Part shown: in pieces, positions 1 to 10,853 of the stretch
Layout: the number at the start of each line of letters is the position of its first letter
How positions within the stretch are numbered: position 1 is the first letter of the stretch
From: Spongilla lacustris
Lineage: Eukaryota; Porifera; Demospongiae; Spongillida; Spongillidae
Assembly (NCBI GenBank): GCA_949361645.1
Contig: OX442416.1
Location: forward strand, 6,020,362 to 6,084,361
Length of the DNA: 64,000 bases
Reading direction: 5' to 3'
Translations under genes and position numbers: made by a program
The notes under the pieces: model-generated
Told to the model about the DNA's origin: nothing
The model's input: only the letters and a program-made list of their open reading frames with translations
Database searches by the model: none

Positions 1-530
1 GAACAGCCTTGTCGGCGTTTTCACCCTAAACCTTCAACATTCCTAATGCTGCTAACGTTATTCTAACATAACAGTATAGGCTCCACAGCTCAAGCAGCAG
101 AAGCCCGCAAGCATAGGGCTTATGACTCCAAATGCAGTGAAGCTAGGGTGGGTGGGTGTCCCTATATGGTAGTCGAGACCTATGGGAATTGGTGGAATGA
201 GGCTAGGAACACATTTTCCTGCTTAGCTACCTGGCTTGCCATTGGCTCATCTAAATCCACTGAAGAGCAGCCTTGTCTTCGAAATATTCAGCAAACTTAA
301 TCTCACCTTGACCATGCAGGTCCATCGTGAGAGCTGTTATGGCCCAGACTCTCGTAGCTTAAACTATTTTAAACCTTATTTATTATACATAAAGAAGAAA
401 AAAAACATATTATTATCCTACTTCTAGCAGCAATACTATTATTACAAGCATATGCATATACGGAAAACACATTACATATTATATATCACTAGACTAAACA
501 CCATAGGCCTACAGTTCAACTGAAATGATT
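1..530. other. No gene recognised
   Basis: Intergenic DNA, fairly AT-rich, with only short chance reading frames. I see no domain motif, splice pattern or structured repeat here. Confidence 0.5.
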
Positions 531-599
531 ATATCATGCATAGATATGCATATGGCGCTGAGTGTATACATGCATCGCCTGTGTCGGGGGGAGGGGCCT

Positions 600-690
600 A
601 AAGCGGACTGATAATCCTAGGATACATTGTCCGGCCGGACAGCCTATACGGCGGACACGGTATCCTGTTATCCCGGCGAGGTTACGAAAT
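600..690. repeat. Palindromic GC-rich fragment, Ginger-like terminal unit
   Basis: A short stretch holds TCCGGCCGGA flanked by inverted TAGGATAC / GTATCCTG words. The same kind of unit (TCCGGCCGGA next to TACG words) occurs just inside the Ginger1-type terminus at 63511. It is probably a decayed piece of such a terminus; no TGTCAC end is visible here. Confidence 0.3.
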
Positions 691-1057
691 GGGGGGCGCG
701 GGTGCAAGGTGGTCAATGATGATGACTAATTCCAAAGTCTGTATAGATGCAAGTGCAATGTATACTGTATAAGGATACATTAAACACATGTAAACATACA
801 ACTACTATTCTGCATGCAGGACTACGAAAGTCACTACATAGCTTAGATTATTTGCTTGAATGCACTAAGGTTCGTTTTTCAATCCACATGTAGACTACTG
901 CGCAGGGGGATTGGAATCCTAACGCAATATAAATGTAGGTATATCCAGACCTTTTCTATTTCCATCCAATTGATGATTGGGTCCCGCAGTGCCAGACTCG
1001 GAAGTATTTTTCCGTAAACAGTTGTAGGATCGTACGTTTTGTAAAATTCTGTGCGGG

Positions 1058-1340
1058 CCGGTGTCATACATGTAGTCGCCAATGACTCCCCTAAGTTTTG
1101 ACTCCCCCGACATTCGCGCCTAGGCATATATGACTCCCATGCCTTGGCATATTTGACTCCCCCTTGATAAAAGTGACTCCCGGGAGTTATTACAGCCTTA
1201 GACATAATAAACTCCCCGTCGATCTTGCCAAGGTGTACTTGAATATGATTCCCCAGTTATCTGCATGCATAGACAAAATTGACTCCCACCTTGGGAAGGG
1301 GTTATAGCCTTATAGGTATAAATAAATCCCCCTTGGTTTT
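1058..1340. repeat. Ginger1-like terminus with repeated TGACTCCC units
   Basis: CCGG at 1058-1061 is followed by TGTCAT, matching the CCGG-flanked TGTCAC ends of the complete Ginger1 element at 29400. Inside it the word TGACTCCC recurs about six times between 1083 and 1290, separated by inverted CCTTGG/CCAAGG-type words. No right-hand partner terminus was found, so this is probably a truncated non-autonomous copy. Confidence 0.45.
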
Positions 1341-1344
1341 TCTA

Positions 1345-2380
1345 TGCATCATCATGCATGCATGACCATACTTTCTGGGCAGAGATAGCAAATAAAGGTT
1401 TTTTTTTTATGAATGAACACTAACAAAGGCAAGTAATATCACAGATAGCTTGCTTCTTATACAGATTGACAATTAATGCACAACCATGCATGACGCATGC
1501 AGGAACACTGAATGTTCATGCAGCGGAAATGGTACCACTGTTGGCATTGATCACACTGTATTACATAGTAATCAGATGATTTGGCAGCCTACATGTGCAT
1601 ATCAAATGTATCCTGAAACGCTAGCTTGGTTTTTGTTCCTTTTTACAGCAATCATGCATAGATTATGGATTGGCAACGCTACACGTATTGCATACTGACG
1701 TCACGCTATATGCTTGACACCCGGTTACGCTCTTTTCTTGAACTCGGGTTTCTCGTCTTTCTGGAGGTTTCCGTTGGTGTCTGTTAGTTTTGATCGTCGA
1801 AAGTCCTATTCAGGTTACTGACTTGACTTCTTATCTAGTTCTTTGTGTCCAATTCTTAACCTTTTCGTTACTACATGTAAGTTATGGAGTATTAGAGTGG
1901 TTTGGGGGGTTTTAGTAGCAATACGCCGTTGGTAAGAAGCAAAAAAAAAAAGTTGCTTGTGATGCTGTCTCATGCTACGCGTTTCGTAAGCCTGTTTTAA
2001 AGCTTAAAATAAAAACGCTTGACCCGTAGTAGTGGGCCGTAGGTTGCGGTTTTACCATAACTCTGAGGCAGTTTTGTGGGGGTTTTAGCTTCTGACTAGA
2101 ACGATTTGTAGCATTAACGCTCCTATTTTCATGTTTGGCTACAAGCTTTGTCTGTCGTGCATGAAGTGGTTAGATGGCTGGAAAGATGTTTCGTCTTGGC
2201 AACATGCCAAGAATAACGAAAGGCTCTCAACAGTCTTGTTCATCAAGATAAAGCGAGTGGAGGCCTAAAAAAATCGTCTAAACAATGTTTTGAACCATCC
2301 AGCTTTATTCACCTCCCTCAAAGCTTATCAGCTTCAGCCATAAATTTTTATTACGTGACCGTGTCGAGCATCGAACCAAT
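1345..2380. other. No gene recognised
   Basis: Intergenic DNA with short A and T runs. I see no supported gene or organised repeat. Confidence 0.45.
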
Positions 2381-2689
2381 TTTTCACGGGCGTTGCCAAT
2401 CCAGTAATTCCATAATCTATGCTGCAATGGATCCATGGAGTGAAGAAAATGGTTGTATGCAGTTCTGCTCAAAACAGTGCACCAAAATTTTTATGAAGAT
2501 ATTTTTGCTTATATCACCTCCTAAATTTCCCCCCAATGCAGCATGGTAGGCAAAAGCAATGGCAATTAATCCATTGGGTGGCTTCTTTTTATGGCAATTT
2601 GCGAGCACCATCACAAGTGTGAACATCGCCATCATCATATGCATTGTGTGAGCTTTGTGGCTTTTTGTATGCTGGTTCGATAAGCAAGT

Positions 2690-3410
2690 ATAGGACAGCT
2701 GAGAGATGTTCATCCCAGTCATCTTGGCTGCTGTCCACAACTTTAAAAAGGCTTGTTTGCAGTGCTTGATTAAACCATTCAGTTAAGCCATTTGTCTGAG
2801 GGTGGTACGCTGAAGAATCGTTGTGGTCGGTTTGAGTCAGATGAAGCAGTTACGCTTAAAATTCTCTGCCTTGGTCTGACTGAAATGATAGCTTCACAGC
2901 ATCCAAACATGGATCAATCCATGTGCACATGATGCAATCAATCAATTTACATGTAAATCTTCCATGTACTATTTTCCCAAATCATTCGGCACATACCTGC
3001 AAAAAGTTTCAAACAATAAGAGTACTACTCTTGCTGCAGTCTTATCCTTCAGTGGTGCAGCTTCAGGCCACTTGCTGAAATGATCTACTAAAGTGACCAC
3101 ATACTTTTTGCCCTTTGAGGTGGTGGGCAATGGACCAATGAGGTCAATACCAACCTATTGGTAGAGTATGTGTTGAGATTTATATTATATGTGTACAAGT
3201 ATAATATATACTTTCTGTTTTATCTTCAATCCCAGCATGGCATGACTCGAGAATGCGTCTTTTTCGTCTTGCATGGGTTCTAACGCAAATCTTCCACCGG
3301 CCTTCCTCGTCATCTTCGCCTTTCTTTACTCTTTTCAAATAGAGCGCTCCACATGCAGTCGAACTTGAAGTTTTTACATTTGCGCCTTAGATTGGCCTTA
3401 TCTCAGTCCC
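2690..3410 (-). pseudogene. Ginger/Gypsy-type integrase remnant
   Basis: Read on the minus strand, this segment encodes pieces of a DDE integrase core. Near 3165 is GIDLIGPLPTTSKGKKYVV followed by TLVDHFSKWPEAA, which holds the first catalytic Asp. Near 2870 is SDQGREF (second Asp). Near 2790 is SAYHPQTNGLTEWFNQ with the catalytic Glu. The frame changes between these blocks and stops intervene, so it is non-functional unless small introns are assumed. The wording closely matches the integrase at 49.5 kb, which belongs to a Ginger1 element with an OTU domain, so a Ginger1 origin is more likely than an LTR retrotransposon. No reverse transcriptase is adjacent. Confidence 0.75.
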
Positions 3411-3419
3411 TTTGAAATG

Positions 3420-3884
3420 CCCTTAGGATATTGATTCATATGCAGGTAATCCTCGACAACACTGAATTCATCCTTGTCCATGCGAGCGAGCTATCTCACT
3501 TCAACAATGCAATTACACGTGGCTTATCAGTAGAATTCACGTGGGCAGTCATATACCTGGTAGTCATTTATGCCTCTGACAATGTACGATATTCATATGG
3601 CCGAACGTCTGGAAAAGAGCCAGTGTACCTTACGTATTTGGACACGTGTCACCCGTGCAAATGAGCACTGACGTTGCGCGTTTGATTAACATGTATACTT
3701 TGCATGTACTATATATACTGCAGAGAGCGCGAACCTATTTAAATTGCCGTGCCCACTGCGCTTGCACCGAGGGCAGTGTTATAATTTTGAATAGACTGAT
3801 GGTTACATTCAGATTACATATCTTTTTACCGATTATTAAATTAACCCGTTATTAATCCTTTGGTATGTACAGGCGGGAAAGGCG
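3420..3884. other. No gene recognised
   Basis: Short open frames exist but none shows a recognisable domain, signal peptide or codon pattern I would defend. Confidence 0.4.
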
Positions 3885-4080
3885 AAGGGCATATAAAACG
3901 GGGTAATCGATTTCCTACCAATTTTTGCATACATGTATATGAAGGAAACGAAAATCGACTAATCGTGACTAAGAAAAGCAGAATCGGTTATTTCGACTAA
4001 AGGAAATTCTGAAATCGGTAACCTGCTATTCTTCTAAATGCATATTAGTCGACCAAATGACAGGTACCCAATGTGCGGTA
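3885..4080. repeat. Dispersed repeat with CGATTTC motifs
   Basis: This stretch shares long identical words with 57940-58110, for example GGAAATTCTGAAATCGGTAA and the paired CGATTTCCTACC start. Several copies of AATCG/CGATT in both orientations give it inverted-repeat character. It is probably a small non-autonomous element, class unknown. Confidence 0.5.
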
Positions 4081-4416
4081 TATATAAATATATATAGTTG
4101 ATCTAACTAGTGTATATAGTCCTGTATAGATCTGATGCCACGGTAATTTTGGCACGAATCTGCGCTATAGTCTGCATGTGTATAGAAGTCAATACATTAA
4201 AACGAATTTTCTGGAGCAGTTCCGGCAGCACGTGATGTCACTATAAACTTTTGCAAGCCATCAATTTAACGAACATCACCTTGTATTATATGCACGGCTT
4301 CTGTATAGAATCGACTGACTCGTCACATCATGCGACTGAATTCACTCTTATACAGCCTGTGACAATACAGGTCATACGGTCAGTGCATAAGGTCCGCGGT
4401 GTACAGAATGAGTCGG

Positions 4417-4424
4417 TATTTAAA
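4417..4424 (+). promoter_or_regulatory. TATA box (TATTTAAA) of small gene copy 1
   Basis: The box lies 55 bases before the ATG at 4472. The same TATTTAAACT/TATATAAACT context recurs 58 bases before the ATG of the other two intact copies, so it is the conserved core promoter of the family. Confidence 0.65.
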
Positions 4425-4471
4425 CTACGCGTGTGCGGGCTCTATATTTGTCTGCACTGAAATTTGCAAAA

Positions 4472-4897
4472 ATGACTTGGATGACTGTTGACGAAATTAA
4501 GCAGAAGGACACGAAGGGAGAAATTCATCATCTCGAAGATGTAAGCAAGACGTTCAAAGATGTTAATGGAGTCACGTGCAACTCTCTCGCGGAAGTGGAA
4601 TGGGTGCGCTCGAAGCTGAGAGATGAATGCAACAGATGGTCCTTCGAGGGTATGAGCACCCCATGTCAAGAGAAGAAAAAGTACGAGGAGTTCGCTATCG
4701 ACGAGAAGTGTCAGCCAAGCAAGTTGTCACTTCCGAAGGTGGGCATCGAAGCAGGCACAAATCCGGTACCACGATTACGTTTTGAGGAAAGTATTCTCCC
4801 TAACAAATTCGAGCAGACTACGGGAAGGTATTACGAACTGCAAATAATGGACGGCAAGGTGAAAATGACTCCAGCAGAAGGGGCTCACAAGCACTAG
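4472..4897 (+). CDS. Small intronless gene family, copy 1 (unknown function)
   Basis: An uninterrupted 141-codon frame starting at the first ATG after a TATA box. The protein begins MTWMTVDEIKQKDTKGEIHH and keeps the blocks DECNRW, IDEKCQPSKLSLPKVGIEAG and NPVPRLRFEE shared with the copies at 8174 and 18491, then diverges at the C-terminus. It is charged (many K and E), has about three Cys and no signal peptide or membrane segment, so a cytosolic or nuclear protein is likely. I do not recognise the family and assign no function. Differences from the other copies are mostly conservative and keep the frame, which argues that it is or recently was a selected protein. Start choice: this ATG is where similarity to the paralogues begins. 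Confidence 0.7.
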   Translation: MTWMTVDEIKQKDTKGEIHHLEDVSKTFKDVNGVTCNSLAEVEWVRSKLRDECNRWSFEGMSTPCQEKKKYEEFAIDEKCQPSKLSLPKVGIEAGTNPVPRLRFEESILPNKFEQTTGRYYELQIMDGKVKMTPAEGAHKH

Positions 4898-5104
4898 GAA
4901 AAGCGCTTGTTTGGAACTGCCAGCGTTACTGCCTTGGTTTTGAGTGTATAATATAGTATACTGATGTACTTGCATGCAATTCATTCAACCGCTGTATATA
5001 ACGTTGCTTCGATGCAATGTTTTTTAATCATAGTAGGTCGCCGCAAGTGAATCGGATTGTGCGTGTATATATGATCGATTCCCTACATTCCCTATCTGGA
5101 CCGG

Positions 5105-5272
5105 TGTTATACGGTATATACGGTCCGGGGCAATGTTCGGTCCGGCCGGGGGACCGTATACCCTTAGGGAATACGGTCCCCCCGGACCCAAATCCCTATA
5201 TAAGGTCCGTCTAAAATATTGTACATCCAGGGAATACAGTCCGGGGGAGGAGGCGGACTCGATTCCCTGACA
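5105..5272. mobile_element. Ginger1-like MITE
   Basis: CCGG at 5101-5104 precedes TGTTATACGG, and the right side ends CCCTGACA at 5272. The interior consists of inverted units such as GGGAATACGGTCC and GGACCGTATACCC. The reverse complement of this block matches 24007-24153 over nearly its whole length, including GACTGTATTCCCTGGAT, so the two are copies of one non-autonomous family in opposite orientation. No CCGG is retained on the right. Confidence 0.6.
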
Positions 5273-5944
5273 GAATTGAGTTTTGATTTTGATTGAAACA
5301 ATGCAAAGTACCGCACCTATACCCCACCGCACCTATACCCCACTTAAACCCGGCCCATTTGTACCCCACTTATACCCCTCTATATACCCTTTGATACTCC
5401 ATCGAAAATTTTCATTAATCCGGATCAGGAACTATTTTCGCTTGGGTTTATTTCACTGGGCAACAACAAAAAATAACAGGAGATGAAGGGCGCCGAAGGC
5501 GCGCGCGCAAGACGACCGGAGGGAGTGGCCAAGGAGCGAAGCTCCGCCTACGCAGGTAAGCTTGGGCATGCATCACGGTAACAGTCAATAAAAACAAAAT
5601 TTGAAACACATACATTGGTCACATCACGCTCCATGGGCGTAAACTCTATGGAATGTATCAAGTTGGCGACCTGCGATCAGCTAAGGTGCCAGCCCTTACC
5701 TGCATGCGCGCGCGCGGTATATACGTGATGTATACCAAATACTGTCGCTCGACATGGAATACAACATACACTCAGTACCTCTAGCTTTCTGCTGTAACCA
5801 AACCTATATCATCCTCTTTGTAATAAGAACGAAAGAAACTGTTTTCGAAGAAGAACGTTAACAGAATGATTATGTCGTGAATTGCTTCGCGATAACGAAG
5901 GTGGAGTGAAACTACTCGTACTTCGGAACATCTTGCGCAAACTG
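5273..5944. other. No gene; short GC-rich palindromic patch
   Basis: Around 5285-5385 short words (CACCTATACCCCAC) repeat. Around 5485-5550 a GC-rich self-complementary patch (GGCGCCGAAGGCGCGC, AGCGAAGCTCCGC) resembles ends of small DNA elements. I see no coding sequence. Confidence 0.4.
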
Positions 5945-6072
5945 ATGTCTATTTCCTGACGACAGAATTTCCTTAGGATATACGGTCGCTACGTTAATTG
6001 CGAGCGGCATAATTTCCTGAGGAAAAACTGTCGCCGCGACACAATATCCGGGCGACAGATTTTCCTGTGACA
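5945..6072. repeat. Ginger1-like terminal fragment
   Basis: It ends TTTTCCTGTGACA followed by CCGG at 6073-6076, the mirror of the CCGG|TGTCACAGGAAAA start at 47272. Inside, words ATTTCCT and CGACAG repeat in both orientations. The left limit is uncertain, with a weak TGTCTATTTCCTGACG at 5945. Confidence 0.5.
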
Positions 6073-6076
6073 CCGG

Positions 6077-6690
6077 TACTGTATCAGTTTCTTAATTTGC
6101 TTAACTAAAACCATATAACATGAGCACGGTGGGGCCCCTCTCTGCTGGTTTGTGTAACTGTGGTGGTGCAGTGGGCCCTGGGCAGCCGCCCCGGTTGCCG
6201 GCCCCCCCCCCCCCCCCCGCCCCCCGCCCCTGCCCCAAAATCCGGTACTGCATGCATACTTGAAAGCACACCTATAAATAGCTCTGCTATCCAAAATAGA
6301 AATTCAAAATCGGACCCACATTCAAGTGCACCACCACACAAACCAGCAGATGTTCCAATCGATCTCAACATTTCTCGGACCAGCTACAGTGCCCAATCTG
6401 CTTGATGATCCTTTGCCAATCTCTAGAGCTCCAATGCAGGGCACTCATATGTACCACTTGCACAGTGAAATGGTTCATGGTCCACATGTATAGAGGTGAA
6501 TGCATAGCCTGCAAACAGGATGCATGTAAAAGCTGAAGATTACCACACGTGCACGCGTGCAGCACTTAACCGACTGACAGATGGTATGATGAGGGGCCTG
6601 TTTTGAGTAAACCAGTCCTGACAAATGTATCACAATCTCTCCACCCTTAACCCAGCCCCTTAACCTTGGACTACCTTGAAAGAGTATCAA
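6077..6690. other. No gene; poly-C tract
   Basis: This stretch contains a 17-base C run at 6202-6218 with interrupted C runs after it. Proline- or glycine-rich frames across it are products of the homopolymer. Nothing else is supported. Confidence 0.5.
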
Positions 6691-7129
6691 AGAACTTCAA
6701 ATTGCATAGCAATACAAATATCACGCTCTGCATCTTGCGACTGAACTGCGTATTTGGGAACAAGAAATAATACAATTTAAGGACATTGTACGTCACAATA
6801 GATTCAGAAGGTGCTGAACCAAGGACCCCCCTTTTATGACGCTATTATACATGTATAGCTCGTGCTTCGCTACCCGGCGCTAATTTATTAAAATCAAGCT
6901 TTTTTCAGCCGGCCAAAGATTATTGAACACAACTCACGTCATCATGTACATGTAATACCAAATAAACTGGGCAAAAAGTTCCAAGCTTGTCTTGTCCAGT
7001 GCCGCTAACATGTTATAACCAATATCGCTCTTACCGATCGAACGTTTACTTATAATTGACGGAACCGGATGAAAAAAGCACCTGTATCCTGCACCAGATT
7101 TGTTTCATGTCCTACTGAACAAGACATTC

Positions 7130-7552
7130 TACCAGCACAAAAAATTAAGGGTGACGTGCAGAGTTTTGATGACCAACATTAGAAATTTTGGTTTGGAACT
7201 GCGTCGACATGCGCCTGGAGATGGAAACTGCTTGTTTGCTATTTATAGTGTTAAATGGTGTAAAGATCTTTCAACTCATAACCGTTACGTATTTTATCAC
7301 TCAAGTACAGGTAGAGAGATAGTCCAACAATTCTTGTTCTGGCTTGCAATAGACGAAGGTTTCAGGTGCCCTCAAGCAAGCAAGTACCGAACAAACATCG
7401 CGTACAAAGAATTGGACATGCTGTATGATGTCGTGAGAGTACTTTTGTTAAAATCGTTTTCATTGTATATTGTTTTGAATTTGCACGTAAATATAATTGT
7501 CTGTTTTCACGGTTGCAAAAGATATCAACTTGCATTTATGTTGTGCGATTAG
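7130..7552 (+). pseudogene. OTU-type protease fragment
   Basis: The frame contains NIRNFGLEL followed by GDGNCLFAI, the Asp-Gly-Asn-Cys catalytic motif of OTU cysteine proteases. It then carries REIVQQFL, similar to the helix after the catalytic Cys in the Ginger1 OTU domain at 32.1 kb (KFGLQV...DGNCLFTAV). The His part of the domain is not visible, so it is a partial domain or one exon. It lies about 0.6 kb upstream of small gene copy 2. The paralogous segment at 17540 has the motif decayed to AGNCLF followed by a stop. A Ginger1 origin is likely but not shown. Confidence 0.5.
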
Positions 7553-8115
7553 TGATAGTGATTAAATTCTTATTCTCTCAGGGAATTTTTTGTCTGGGGG
7601 GGAGGGGGGGTTGGGGAGGGCTGTACTCAGGCAATGTTCTAATAAACTCTTTGCACGGGCGATAATTTATTCATAGCTTTTCCGCTATTTCGACGGGCAA
7701 CAATGTGCTGATTTATGGCAATATGACAAAATGGCGGGCATATTTACACATGTATTGTTTATAGCTATATATTTTAAAATGAGTGTTCTTAGCGCGCGAT
7801 GAATAATATTAACATTACTAGTTATTTCTAGTTATATTACTATATTGTAAACTTTCTAAGTCATCAATTTAATGAACATCATGCTGTGCGCACACGTATA
7901 GATGCTGAGCCATTCGAGCATCACGCGCGAAGGCAGGTCAAAATAGTCAATTGATATTGCTATAGATGCTTGCATGGATCCTTGACCGGTCATTGAAAAA
8001 AACACATTAGTGCACCTGAACTCACTCTTACAGCAGCCTCCTTTAACAATGCAGGTCATGTATGGTCAATGCATAGGGTCCTGGGGAGAAGGAGTCAATT
8101 TAGTTGAGCGGCCGG

Positions 8116-8123
8116 TATATAAA
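8116..8123 (+). promoter_or_regulatory. TATA box (TATATAAA) of small gene copy 2
   Basis: It lies 58 bases upstream of the ATG at 8174. The surrounding sequence TTGAGCGGCCGG...ACTGCGACGTCTAC is nearly identical upstream of copy 3. Confidence 0.7.
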
Positions 8124-8173
8124 CTGCGACGTCTACATCTGCGTATGATTCAAATTGATTGAAATTTTCGGAG

Positions 8174-8581
8174 ATGACTTGGTTGACTGTTGACGAAATT
8201 AAGCAGAAGGATACGAAAGGAGAGATCCATAATCTCGAAGATGTGAGCAAGACGTTCAAGGAAGTCGATGGAGTCTCGTGCAACTCCCTCGAGGAAGTGC
8301 AGTGGGTGCGATCGAAGCTGAGAGATGAATGCAACAGATGGGCTTACGAGGGCATGTGCACACCAAGCCAAGATAAGAAAAAGTACAAGGAATTCGCTAT
8401 CGACGAGAAGTGTCAGCCAAGCAAATTGTCACTTCCGAAGGTGGGCATTGAAGTAGGCACAAATCCGGTTCCAAGATTGCGTTTTGAGGAAAGTGTTCTT
8501 CCTGAAAAATTGGAGCAGAGCACGGGTTTGTTTTACAAACTGCAAATAACCGACGGCAAGGTGACAATGAATCCAGCTTAA
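8174..8581 (+). CDS. Small intronless gene family, copy 2 (unknown function)
   Basis: A 135-codon open frame beginning MTWLTVDEIKQKDTKGEIHN. Shared blocks with the paralogues include VQWVRSKLRDECNRWAYEG, EFAIDEKCQPSKLSLPKVG and NPVPRLRFEESVLP; it ends TDGKVTMNPA. There is no signal peptide, membrane segment or recognised fold; the composition is hydrophilic with conserved Trp and Cys (TW, QW, DECNRW, EKCQP). Compared with copy 3 at 18491, changes are few and mostly conservative (E/D, S/T, V/A), and one length change removes exactly two codons, which suggests coding constraint. A TATA box sits 58 bases upstream, and a GCGCCT/AGGCGC hairpin lies directly after the stop. Function unknown. Confidence 0.8.
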   Translation: MTWLTVDEIKQKDTKGEIHNLEDVSKTFKEVDGVSCNSLEEVQWVRSKLRDECNRWAYEGMCTPSQDKKKYKEFAIDEKCQPSKLSLPKVGIEVGTNPVPRLRFEESVLPEKLEQSTGLFYKLQITDGKVTMNPA

Positions 8582-8600
8582 GCGCCTCACAAGCAGGCGC
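8582..8600 (+). other. Hairpin immediately after stop of copy 2
   Basis: GCGCCT at 8582-8587 pairs with AGGCGC at 8595-8600 across a 7-base loop. It is identical after copy 3 (18893-18911). It does not match the histone-mRNA stem-loop consensus. Its role is unknown. Confidence 0.4.
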
Positions 8601-8705
8601 ATGTTTGAACTGCCAAATTGTGTGTATAATATACCTGCTTGCATGCAATTGATTCACCAGCTTTTTAACGACGCTTCAATGTATGTTTTAGGTCGCTGTA
8701 AGTGC

Positions 8706-8723
8706 GGGGGGGGGGGGGGGGGG
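8706..8723. repeat. Poly-G run
   Basis: An 18-base G tract that is absent at the corresponding place in copy B, where a short GTAAGGGGG is present instead. The length is likely unreliable in assembly. Confidence 0.7.
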
Positions 8724-9289
8724 TTGTGTCACTTGTATGCATGGTTCCCTAGCTGCATGTGTGATCCCCTACTATTTATAGTTGTAGGCACGGACTAGCA
8801 CCACTAATTCTGGCGCGAGCTCGGTGTGTCGGAGACAAACGATCATAAAAAGTCGTGGGCGTGGCGCGGTAGTGGGGCCACGCCCAATGCGTAAATAGGA
8901 CATGCGCTTCTAATATAAGGTGCAGCACGAAGTGATTTTTATTTTATTTTCGAGTAATTATCTCGAAGTTACAATAGTTCGCTGTTCGGAACGACCGCTT
9001 CCGATAGTGTGATATATACAGTGATGCCGCGGTCGGCTATTATCAATCCGGTCACGTTCACGATTAACCGTACCGGATCGTCCCGGTCACGTTCACGGAC
9101 GAACACTGACCGTATCTTAGCAATACGGTCACGTTGGCGGTTTGACGGAAGCCGCCTGGATTCAAGACGGTCCCGGTCGCGGTCGATACCCGGTCGCAAT
9201 TAACGGCACAAAGTAATAAGTTACTACTAATAACCACAGCAATTATAAATCATACATTAAAAAGTTTGTTACACCGCAAGAAGATGACT

Positions 9290-9860
9290 CTTTCCTCTCT
9301 GCCAGCATCCATTCACCATCTCTTGCGATCAAGTACAAGTTTTAACTGCGAAAATACCCTTGAGAGGGAGCACTGGACGCCCCGGGAATGGCTAAATACT
9401 TTAGGGCTAATAGCAGAGCGATGTGAGGGAAGTTAGCTTCGTGGTCGCTCCATGCACCATTACATGACGTCGTTAACACGCCAGTTGGTTTGTGGTTCCA
9501 GCATATAGCGCTTCAACGCTGTCCCTCACACTCCTGTTTGCCACCCCAAGGATCTCTTTGGTAGCAGTACATGACTGCAATAGAAGGCATAAAATGCACT
9601 GAGTCGGTTGAAATTCGCAATTGCATGTTTTTTAAAAGTAGTCTGACTTACGTCAAAGTCAAAAAATGCATCCAGAGCTGATATTTTGTCATTGGGCACA
9701 GCATCTTCCTTATAGTGTCTAATGAGGACAGTGAGTTTGGAGGATCATTTTTAATCCCAGCAACAATAAGCAGCTCGTCCTTAAACTGCTGTATTCCCTC
9801 CTCCCTTATAGTTGGTTCCAACCAACTCAAGCTTTTGTGGCAAGGGTGGACTATAGTGCA
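9290..9860 (-). pseudogene. hAT transposase remnant (dimerisation domain)
   Basis: Minus-strand translation near 9410-9330 gives LALKYLAIPGASSAPSQGYF, the hAT C-terminal dimerisation signature (LAxxYLxIPxxSxPSExxFS), followed at once by a stop. An upstream block at 9830-9650 (SWLEPTIREEGIQQFKDEL) is probably an earlier exon. The remainder of the roughly 600-residue protein is missing, so the element is non-autonomous. Confidence 0.7.
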
Positions 9861-10751
9861 GCAACGTTGAGTAACAAGGATGATGGATTAAATCTGGTTT
9901 TGAACCCAGTTTTAAGACTCAGAAAACACTCATATACTTTTGAAGGGAGCTAGGTACCAGAAGAAGTGGATTTCATTGCCGGCTCCTCACTACAAAGAGA
10001 TTTCATCATAATGTTAACTATTACAAAATGTGATAGCATGGCATGTATGTATCATGCATGCACTGAGGCGCATACATGTTGTGGACTTCAAGTAGATGCT
10101 TTTTCATTCACCCACGTTATTTCTGCCTTTTGGCACACTATAAGCACAGACCCCATGATCAGAACGAAGCGACAGCTTGTAGTGCTTCCATGCACAGCCA
10201 GGCGTTGGTAAATTTGGGACCACTGGGATGAACTGCATCCTTGGCCGCACTGTCTTGACGGAGGCTTACATGTTTCGCAGCTTACTTTTCTTCGATGCAT
10301 GCAGGTGGTTCTTTGACCTGTGCCGATTTTCTGCTTCAGAATTATGAACCGGTCCATCAGGACTCAGGCTAAACCCAGCAGACATACTATTAAATTCAGC
10401 CGGAAGTCAGAACTCGGATACTAGTATAGGCCTGCACTTGAAAACCAAAGGCAACTGATTGCAATGAGCGCCTCTACCTAGAATTATATGATACAGCGTG
10501 ACTCACAGAACTACAATCCAAGCAACGATCCAAGCAAGAAATAAAAGCCAAACAACAAAATCCAAGCAACAAATTAATTTTTGTTCACATAAACAGTACA
10601 TGATATACTGAGCATGCCAGGAAACTGGTGTCAGAGTACAATTCATTATTGAATTAATTGTCACTTCGGGTGTATGAATACTGCGTTGTATCTACTCCCA
10701 CAGGTTCCCAGTCCCAGTCATCCAATAAATTTTCTTCATGCCTTTGACCTT

Positions 10752-10853
10752 GTCTCGTACCCACGTAATGATGATCATCGTTTATAGTATGTACTTGATG
10801 TTATATTGTAAGCGATGATCATCGTTACGTACATTTGGGTCTGGGTACGAGAC
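10752..10853. repeat. 102-bp imperfect inverted repeat nested in the hAT element
   Basis: GTCTCGTACCCA at 10752 pairs with TGGGTACGAGAC at the right end, and inner GATGATCATCG blocks occur on both sides of a 30-base centre. It looks like a tiny hairpin element inserted in the hAT element. Confidence 0.6.

Noticed and set aside
6105..6405. Proline- and glycine-rich frames
   Set aside because: Produced by a poly-C tract; no motif outside it.
9009..9203. Arg-Ser-rich frames on both strands as an SR protein
   Set aside because: They are translations of the CGGTCACG-rich subterminal repeats of the hAT element.
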